A stretch of 64,000 bases of DNA from Diadema setosum (lineage: Eukaryota > Echinodermata > Echinoidea > Diadematoida > Diadematidae). A model generated the notes under the pieces. That model searched no databases, was not told the DNA's origin, and was given only the letters and a program-made list of their open reading frames with translations. Each line of letters starts with the position of its first letter. Position 1 is the first letter of the stretch. The translations under genes and the position numbers were made by a program. Below are positions 56,984-64,000 of this stretch, in pieces. The stretch spans positions 33,433,162 to 33,497,161 of the forward strand of contig NC_092698.1 of assembly GCF_964275005.1 (NCBI RefSeq), written 5' to 3'.

Positions 56984-57520
56984 GACCCCGTTTGCAGTGC
57001 GGGGCTGGGCCGAGCCGCGGCCGAGCCACGGCCGAGCCCAGCCTCAGTTTTGTCTGTTTACACTGCCAGGCTCGGCCGTGCTTTTAATTCAAACCTTTCA
57101 ATATTTTGTCGTAGTGGCGCTCTGCTTGTAAACAAACGCAATTTGGTTTAGCCTGGTTTTCAGACCCTTTGCCAACTGGATTCCGTGGCGACAAAGTCGC
57201 CGTTCGGGCAAAGGCCTTTGCCAAAGGAAAAATCCTTTGCAGGACAAAACCTCCTTAAACTATACTACTTTTTGACGTTGAGGGGGTTAATATCCTGAAT
57301 AGCGAAATAGTAGGGGCAGAGGGTCTGGAAGCCAGCCTAAAATTGGCCGCGCATTTGGCCCAGTTTGCGTTTACACCAAGAAGAGGTCGGGCTCGGCCGC
57401 GGCCGAGACCACCTCCAGAGCGAGGCCAAATGCGCGCCCAATTTTGGCCTCGTATTTGGCCTTCTGTGCATTTACACTGAAATGAAGGAGGCGGCTGAGC
57501 CTCGCACTGTAAACGGGGTC
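56984..57520. mobile_element. MITE with GACCCCGTTTRCAGTGCG ends (outer)
   Basis: 537 bp, GC-rich. The left end GACCCCGTTTGCAGTGCGGG and the right end in reverse GACCCCGTTTACAGTGCGAG match closely; 'CTCGGCCG' words fill both arms. It is split by another element at 57147-57341. No coding potential. Confidence 0.8.
57147..57341. mobile_element. MITE nested inside the 57-kb MITE
   Basis: 195 bp with inverted ends TTTAGCCTGGTTTTCAGACC and (in reverse) TTTAGGCTGGCTTCCAGACC, inserted in the middle of the outer element, hence younger than it. Confidence 0.75.
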
Positions 57521-59430
57521 CTAGACCAGAGCAATTGTCGGAGGAGCAATGTCATGTCACTACTTTCAATATGTAGGGCTGCAGATGTATACTAGTTCAC
57601 AATAGCCACATGAAGCAGACAATTTCATCCTTTGTCGATATGAAGACTTATGACATTCTCTGATGCCGAATGCTATCGTTATGCAGAATTTAGTGGATAG
57701 TGAAGGGTCCTCACACAGACGATCACTATCAACCTCTCATACAAAGTGAAGCAGATGGGTTTTATAGCCCTTTACTTTCAAACCTTGATCGTGGCTTGAA
57801 GGTGTATGTTAAACACTCTCAAGCTCACCATTCCATATTGGAAAAAAAGAAGAAGATATGGTGTGTGATCTGTCACTGCTTATTTAAGATAGCAGAATTA
57901 GGGCAGGATCCGTCCATTCAAATCCTCTTGTCCCCTGTCCTGAATTTGCAGTGAAACGTGATGATTTTTTTTCTTAATCTTTATTTTCTGAGAATACTTC
58001 AGTTTCCCAGCAGCCATGCCCAACAATGAAAATAGATTGTGTTACTATAAGAAAGATATTGAGAGTTTGTGATGTAGCTCCAAGGTAGATAATTTTTGTT
58101 GTGTTTGTTTGTTTGTTTGTTTGTAAGCAAGAAGCCATTTTCTTTTTGAACTTCTTAATTCATTGCTAAGAACAGGTGCTTCCAGATTAATCTTCAAGAT
58201 ACCTGTCCTTGTTAAAACACCTGTTTGAGACCAATATCTTTGTTTGGCTGCACCAATTGACCTCTTCACAGGGCAGCATGAAATAATCATTAACATCAAA
58301 CAAGTTTAAGATGATTAATCCACGCACAATACTGTGCTGTTGAGGGTCGTTGACCCCGCACTGTTCAGTATAGATTTACAATTTTGAATTATTTGTATAT
58401 GGATGATACCATGGGTTATCAGACAGCTGTTTTTCTCTTATGGCCCAAGTGCTTGTTTGGCAAACCTCCAGGAAATTAGTGTTGAACTTTCTTTCACTAT
58501 CATATATGCAAGGAGACACAGAGCTGTGTATGTGAAAGTTGGAGTTAGATATTGAAATTGATCTATAAACAAAGGCATACTTATCAAATCACTGGCATGT
58601 TTTCAAAAGAAGTGATGGTATTTTTCTGACACATCTGTAACTGTTGGTGCTGAGTAGCATCAATGGCCTTCTGGGTGTTATCAATTTTATCACATGATTT
58701 CATTATTACATAATGACTAGATCAAGTCTTAACTTGGCCTCTCTTGATGAGCCATTTGAGCAGTATTGAAACAGGTTTCTTTTAAAGAAATTATTATTTA
58801 CAGAACATAATAATGTTGCATGCTTTAAGCTGTTTTGCTAAATAAGCTAAACTAATTGATTTCACCGTACTGAAAAATACATGAACACAAACATGTGAGA
58901 GAAAAATAAATTGATCCCTTGGGCAGGTATGCTTTTCTACTTTCTGACAGTTGATGGTAAAGCTTTGGTTTAAAAGATAAGTTTGTTTATGCCTTAGTTT
59001 TTATGATATTGACACTAATGTAATAAGATACATTGTGAAATGAAGTTGAATCAAAATGTGTTTAGATGTTTGAAATTATTTGCTCAGTCATACTGTATGC
59101 AACTTAATGTTCAAAGAAAAAAAAAAATACATTGAGAGAGTGAGAAAAAGTACAATCATTGCATTGAGGGTTTCCTGTGTTTGAACATGTAATGATCAGT
59201 GATGTTGGTCTGTTGCCTCACAGACCAAGCACTAGTGACACTGCACTATTGACACTGCTATGATGTAAATGGTGTCTCATCGATCAGAGTAACCCACACT
59301 ATTTATTCACTTTAAACTACTTTAATAATTCACATGAAACCCTAGACTATGGCCACAATGATGAGGGTGGATGGTATGCATGTATCGCTGGTCTTGTGTG
59401 TATGTCAGATACTGCATCGGTGTTGTTCAG
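57521..59430. other. No gene seen
   Basis: Spacer with (GTTT)n at 58107-58124. A frame at 57700-57954 ('HYQPLIQSEADGFYSPLLSN') is hydrophilic but unsupported. Confidence 0.4.
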
Positions 59431-59574
59431 AAACAAAGTGAATCTACGCTATCAGAGAAGTTTGTCTATGACATGGTCCCCTCCTTCCTCCGAAGTTTGG
59501 CCACCGCACAGGCTGCACCTATTTTTTGTGGTTGGAGTTACCATGGAGATGCATCTATTCAGGAAGTGCTGTAG
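59431..59574 (+). CDS. Possible terminal exon, unrecognised
   Basis: After 'GTGTTGTTCAG' a phase-0 frame reads 'KQSESTLSEKFVYDMVPSFL', 'RSLATAQAAPIFCGWSYHGD' and 'ASIQEVL', then TAG. Composition and acceptor look exon-like. It would be in phase with the candidate start at 51941, but no link is shown and no family is recognised. The antisense frame is also open. Confidence 0.25.
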   Translation, partial: KQSESTLSEKFVYDMVPSFLRSLATAQAAPIFCGWSYHGDASIQEVL

Positions 59575-59658
59575 ATAATGATCAAGGTTCTGAGGAAGTT
59601 GTTCGAGCTCTTTCGTAAAACATGTTGAGCCTATATGCTGGAGTAGTGAGAAAGAAGT

Positions 59659-59691
59659 GGGTGGGGGGGGGGAGGGGGGGGGGAGGGGGGC
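59659..59691. repeat. G-rich tract
   Basis: Runs of 7-11 G broken by single A or T; it can form G-quadruplex. Confidence 0.9.
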
Positions 59692-59898
59692 AGTGTATCC
59701 CAACTGAATAGTATGCTTCTTTGAAATACTACTTAGTCATAGATAGAAACTTGATCACAATGCTATATGTATGGTTCTTCTTTAGGACAAACTGTAATTA
59801 CCGGTACATGTAATATGGTCACATTTTATGAGGTGTTCAACCAGATTTGAATGATTATAGCTCAAAGGGACACAAATATAAATGTGGATTAAGTGAAA

Positions 59899-60085
59899 GC
59901 AGCAGTATCAGAATACATTCAGTGAAAATTCGAGGAAAATCAAACAGTTCATTCAAAAGTTATGAATTTGTAAAGTTTTGGGGCTGATATTGTTGGATAA
60001 GAAGACCACTACAGTTCATGATGTCATTGTGGACAACAATATAAAGAAGATATAAGGAGAATTCCACAAAATTAAATTTTCGTCT
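59899..60085. repeat. Dispersed repeat, relative of the copy at 1-170
   Basis: Carries 'TTGGATAAGAAGACC', 'TCATGATGTCATTGT' and 'GAATTCCACAAAATTA' in the same order as the window's first 170 bases. Confidence 0.6.
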
Positions 60086-61000
60086 CGCCCGTGTAGCAGA
60101 GGCAGGACATAGGGGTCACTTTTCTGTTGACGTCGTTGACATCTCCAACAATTTAGTGTACTCTCTTTGACCCAAATTCACGAAGGTGGTACAATCTTGT
60201 CCATGGTTTAAACCATGGACGAAGACCATAGTTTTTTATTTCATCAACGAAATGATACTTTCGTTAACGAACGTTACGTCTGATTTCGTAACAAATAGGC
60301 CATGCGACACTTGGCGCCTCATAAAAAACTACGGTCTTTGTCCATGGTTTAAACCATGGACAAGATTGTACCACCTTTGTGAATTCGGGCCCTGAAGTTT
60401 CCACAGCTTTGAACTATGGCCACCATACTTGCATTACAGGTACATAATCTGAAAATTCTGGTCAAGTTCAGATACGGGTGAAGCCCAGCCTGGTCAAAGG
60501 TCAAATGGTCGATGAACTTGCCCTGATAACCACTGTACTCACAATATTGTGGTGCACTCTCAATACCTTTTGAGCTGGTACCACCAAATTCACACCACAG
60601 GCACACCACAGGCACATCACCCAAAGATGCTGCTCAAGTTTGCATAGTATGCTTTCTGACATGGTCAAAGGTCAAAATGTCAATGAACTTTCCCTTATAA
60701 GTACTATAAATTGTGTGTTCTCATTTGCTTTCCGCAGCTTTGAGTTATGACAACAAAACTCACACTGCATTTACATCATATCTATATATCGATGTAGATT
60801 TTGATTCATCCAAGTAGTATGCTGAAAGCTTGTAGATTAAATCTGTTCGACTGGACTGACATGAGACAATCACTTAAAGATGCTGGTCTACAATGTAGTT
60901 CGAGTATTGGTGAAGTTGGGCAAGGTCAAAGGTCAATGAACCTACAATGAAAAATACTATAGGCACAAATTGCAATATGCAGGCAAGACATCACTTGACA
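60086..61000. repeat. GGTCAAAGGTCAA-type degenerate repeat
   Basis: Opens 'CGTCTCGCCCGTGTAGCAGA'. Three diverged units are marked by 'GGTCAAAGGTCAA ... ATGAAC' at 60491, 60662 and 60923, with 'CAGCTTTGA(A/G)(C/T)TATG' before two of them. It is interrupted by the MITE at 60171-60391. No gene. Confidence 0.75.
60171..60391. mobile_element. MITE with CCATGGTTTAAACCATGG in each arm
   Basis: About 221 bp. Inverted arms of about 60 bp: 'CCCAAATTCACGAAGGTGG' and mirror 'CCACCTTTGTGAATTCGGG'. Each arm carries a perfect palindrome centred on GGTTTAAACC (60199-60220 and 60340-60361). Confidence 0.85.
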
Positions 61001-61782
61001 TTGCTTGGAATATGAAGGCTTCTAGAAATTGTTGACGTTCAGCAGTTTGTTATAAATTTATATGTATTTTATTCAAAGGATAATTGCCTACCCTAGGCAG
61101 TGCTTGTGCTGTCGTCTGATGAAAGGATAAATTTCACAAAACATTTCACACATAAAATAGTGTGTGAAATTGTATATAGTGTATATTGATTTTTGCAAAG
61201 ATTAAAGGCATTATAATTTACCATTTGCAGTTGAAACAAAAACTCAGCATTAGTGCTTCAAAATAGTTCTAAAATGTGAGTTATGGATAGAAACAACCAA
61301 TGTAAAAATTTTGAACCAGTATAATCGATGTTAAGTATTGTTGAATATACAACATGTGAACAATAGTTATAATAAAGATATTTCCTAACCAGACCATCTA
61401 CAGTTATGGTTTAATGAGAAAAATAGTGATGTCTCCTTATATTTTAGGCTTTAGTGCAAAAATGTTATATGGTAGGATGTTTTGTGCAACTGACCTACAC
61501 ATATGCATCAAAAGTGATATCTTGAACATTTTCTAAATCACTGCTCCCAAAGGTAAACAGGACCTTTAAAGATGAAAGGTTTAAACATATGCATTTTTTT
61601 TTTAATGAAGAAATTCGGTCTTAATATCACTGACAAAAACACAGACATGTGAAATTGCAGGTATTCATGTCAACAGAGGCAGGTGGAAAAATATGAATTG
61701 TTTTCTGTAAATAAGGGTTGTATTTTGATAGTGCTTATTTGAAAATAAATCCAACATGATAGTTAAAGTGGTAGCAATCAAC
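61001..61782. other. No gene seen
   Basis: AT-rich spacer. Nothing recognised. Confidence 0.5.
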
Positions 61783-63205
61783 GGCGTAGCCAGGATTTCA
61801 TCTTAGGGGGGGCGGTTAGTCTGCGAGGGAGCGAAGCGACCGAGCCCGAGCGAGCGGAGCGAGCGAGGGGGGAGGGTGTGGGAGGGGGGTGTCCCCCCTC
61901 CCACGGTAAGAACTTTTTTGCATTTGGATGTTGTAAATGGTGCAATTTGATGCATGTTTTTGCGCGTTTTATCGACGTGAAACAGTCCCACTTGTTTATG
62001 GTAGCAGTTTATTTTGATGTAGATTATTATTGAACAATTTGCCTATAAAAGGGTATAATTTAGATACACTTCTTGTATTAATTCTTTTCACAGAATATCA
62101 TGAACGCGACTGAACCCGAGCGAGCGGAGCGAGCGAGGGGGGAGGGGAGGGTGTGGGAGGGGGGTGTCCCCCCTCCCACGATAAGAACTTTTTGCATTTT
62201 GATGTTGCAAATGGTGCAATTTGATGCATGTTTTTGCGCGTTTTATCGACGTGAAACAGTCCCACTTGTTTAAGATAGCAGTATATTTTAGTGTAGATTA
62301 TTATTGAACAATTTGCCTATAAAATGGTATAATTCCAATACACTTCTTGTATTAATTCTTTTCACTGAATATCATGAACGCGACTGAACCCGAGCGAGCG
62401 GAGCGAGCGAGGGGGTAGGGGAGGGTGTGGGAGGGGGGTTTCCCCCCTCCCACGGTGAGAAGTTTTTACATTTTGGTTTTGCAAATGGTGCAATTTGATG
62501 CATGTTTTTGCGTGTTTTAACGACGTGAAACAGTCCCACTTGTTTTAGATTGCAGTATATTTTAGTGTAGATTATTATTGAACAATTTGCCTATAAAATG
62601 GTATAATTCCAATACACTTCTTGTATTAATTCTTTTCACTGAATATCATGAACGCGACTGAACCCGAGCGAGCGGAGCCAACGAGGGGGGAGGGGAGGGT
62701 GTGGGAGGGGGGTGTCCCCCCTCCCACGGTAAGAACTTTTTGCATTTTGATTTTGCAAATGGTGCAATTTGATGCATGTTTTTGCGCGTTTTATCGACGT
62801 GAAACAGTCCCACTTGTTTAAGGTAGCAGTATATTTTAGTGTAGATTATTATTGAACAATTTGCCTATAAAATGGTATAATTTAGATACACTTCTTGTAT
62901 TAATTCTTTTCACTCTATATCACGAACTCGACTGAACCCGAGCGAGCGGAGCGAGCGAGGGGGTAGGGGAGGGTGTGGGAGGGGGTGTCCCCCCTCCTAC
63001 GGTGAGAACTTTTTGCATTTTGATGTTGCAAATGGTGCAATTTGATGCATGTTTTTGCGTGTTTTAACGAGTTGAAACAGTCCCACTTGTTTAAGGTTGC
63101 CGTATATTTTATTGTAGATTATTATTGAACAATTTGCCTATAAAACAGTATAATTCAAACACACTAGTCTTCTTGTATTAATTCTTACACTGAATATCAT
63201 GAACG
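61783..63205. repeat. Tandem array, five units of about 274 bp
   Basis: The phase marker 'CCCGAGCGAGCGGAGC' occurs at 61845, 62115, 62389, 62663 and 62937, giving periods of 270, 274, 274 and 274. Each unit has this CG-rich block, a hairpin (stem GTGGGAGGGGGG with a 3-base loop), 'GGTGCAATTTGATGCATG', 'ACGTGAAACAGTCCCACTTG' and 'ATTATTGAACAATTTGCCTA'. The array opens with 'ACGGCGTAGCCAGGATTTC'. Units are over 90% alike by eye. Short frames here are shadows. Confidence 0.95.
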
Positions 63206-64000
63206 CTGTCTGTTCAGCAATCAAACAGAAAAAGCATGCACACGAGGGTGTAGATAGGGGCATATCCCCTCCCACACGAAGGTGATTTTGCGTTTTCAGA
63301 CCTGAAATTCAGCGATCTGGTGCAAATTTTTGGTGCAACACTTTTTCATCGAAGTGTTAAAATCACGGAATTTAGCTCTTATTCCGAATGTGCACCATCT
63401 GTGCGTATGTATAAAGTCTAGTGAGGTAGAACTTAGGGGAAGGGGGATTCCCCCTCCCGCTCGCGGAGCTTTTGCGTTTTTAGAATTGAAATAAAGCGAT
63501 CTTGGTATAGCCACAGTCTACTTCTTTGCATGGCGGGGGGGGGGGGGGGGGAACAGGAAGAAGGCGTTGGCGAGTGTTATCTCCACTCTTCCCTTCCGAT
63601 GGAGCTTGTATCTTTTTAAGGCTGAAATTGAGATATCTCGTATACGCATAATAAGCATATTTGATGGAATCAACATTTGGGTAATCAAAAAAAAAATGAT
63701 GGGGGGGGGGGCTGAGGGAGGAAAGGGTCGATTAAAAGGGGAAATTCCCCTTATACATGAGGGAACCTTCAGTTTTCGGAATATTAGTGAAAAGTCTTGT
63801 GCACTCAGAATTATTCAGAATTTTTTTTAATCTAAAAAGTGTACTTAGCTAGGGAAAGCGGCAAAGAGGGGGAGGGTTTGGGAGGGGGTATCCCCCTCCC
63901 AAGCACGAGAGATTTTGCATATTTTGAATTGAAATTCAACGATCTGGTGCACACTTTGAGTGAAATATTCAAAAAAATATATCTTATTTGATGAAAGGTT
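63206..64000. repeat. Older diverged relatives of the 274-bp unit
   Basis: At least four degenerate units follow the array, each with a G-run/C-run hairpin followed by 'TTTTGC' or similar: near 63250, 63435, 63745 and 63875. A shared word is 'AGCGATCTGGTGCA' or 'CAACGATCTGGTGCA' (63310, 63938). A poly-G run lies at 63535-63551. The window ends inside this repeat. Confidence 0.7.

Noticed and set aside
61783-63205. CRISPR-like regular array
   Set aside because: The period is 274 bp without a short direct repeat plus unique spacer; the units are alike throughout, so it is an ordinary tandem array in a eukaryote.

Overview
The window is eukaryotic nuclear DNA, AT-rich with sparse genes and many introns, microsatellites and short palindromic DNA transposons. 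The best guess is a marine invertebrate deuterostome, probably an echinoderm. That rests on the repeat types (MITEs with 'AACCCATTGAGGAC' or 'TTCGTTATTCCGAAGG' ends, 'GGCGTAGCCAGGAT' repeats, a tRNA-type SINE carrying 'GGCAAGACACTTTA') and on one conserved animal gene. No sequence search was possible, so the taxon is an inference.

One protein-coding gene is certain: HUS1, the checkpoint-clamp subunit, on the + strand. It has eight coding exons from 31961 to 38589 with canonical splice sites, and they join into a 280-residue protein, the same length as human HUS1. One RNA gene is certain: tRNA-Arg(CCG) on the - strand at 28149-28221. The two have no evident functional link. HUS1 works with RAD9 and RAD1 in the nuclear DNA-damage response, and the tRNA serves translation.

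Layout. 1-28 kb: a MITE with pogo/Tigger-like ends, microsatellites, a GTAC-rich inverted-repeat element at 17.3 kb, weak exon candidates near 6.3, 10.3 and 22-24 kb, and an unrecognised open frame at 21.2-21.7 kb. 28-31.5 kb: the tRNA, a CpG-dense patch, and two large foldback elements that share terminal sequence. 31.9-38.6 kb: HUS1, whose introns hold a MITE with a perfect 6-bp target duplication, a solo-LTR-like fossil, a SINE and a mini-MITE. 38.6-52 kb: more MITEs, a large degenerate tandem element (42.2-43.65 kb), a decayed LINE 3' end (46.5-46.9 kb) and a foldback at 50 kb. 52-61.8 kb: repeats rich in 'GGTCA', a nested MITE pair at 57 kb, and weak exon candidates. 61.8-64 kb: a 274-bp tandem array in which every unit carries a GC-rich hairpin, followed by older relatives of the same repeat.

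No previously undescribed gene system is evident. The strongest unexplained signals are the foldback pair with shared ends, the hairpin preserved across diverged copies of the 3'-end array, the four-copy mini-MITE family, and repeats that carry nuclear-receptor DR1-like sites. Where no gene is called, none was recognised by eye; long introns of genes outside the window could still cover such stretches.
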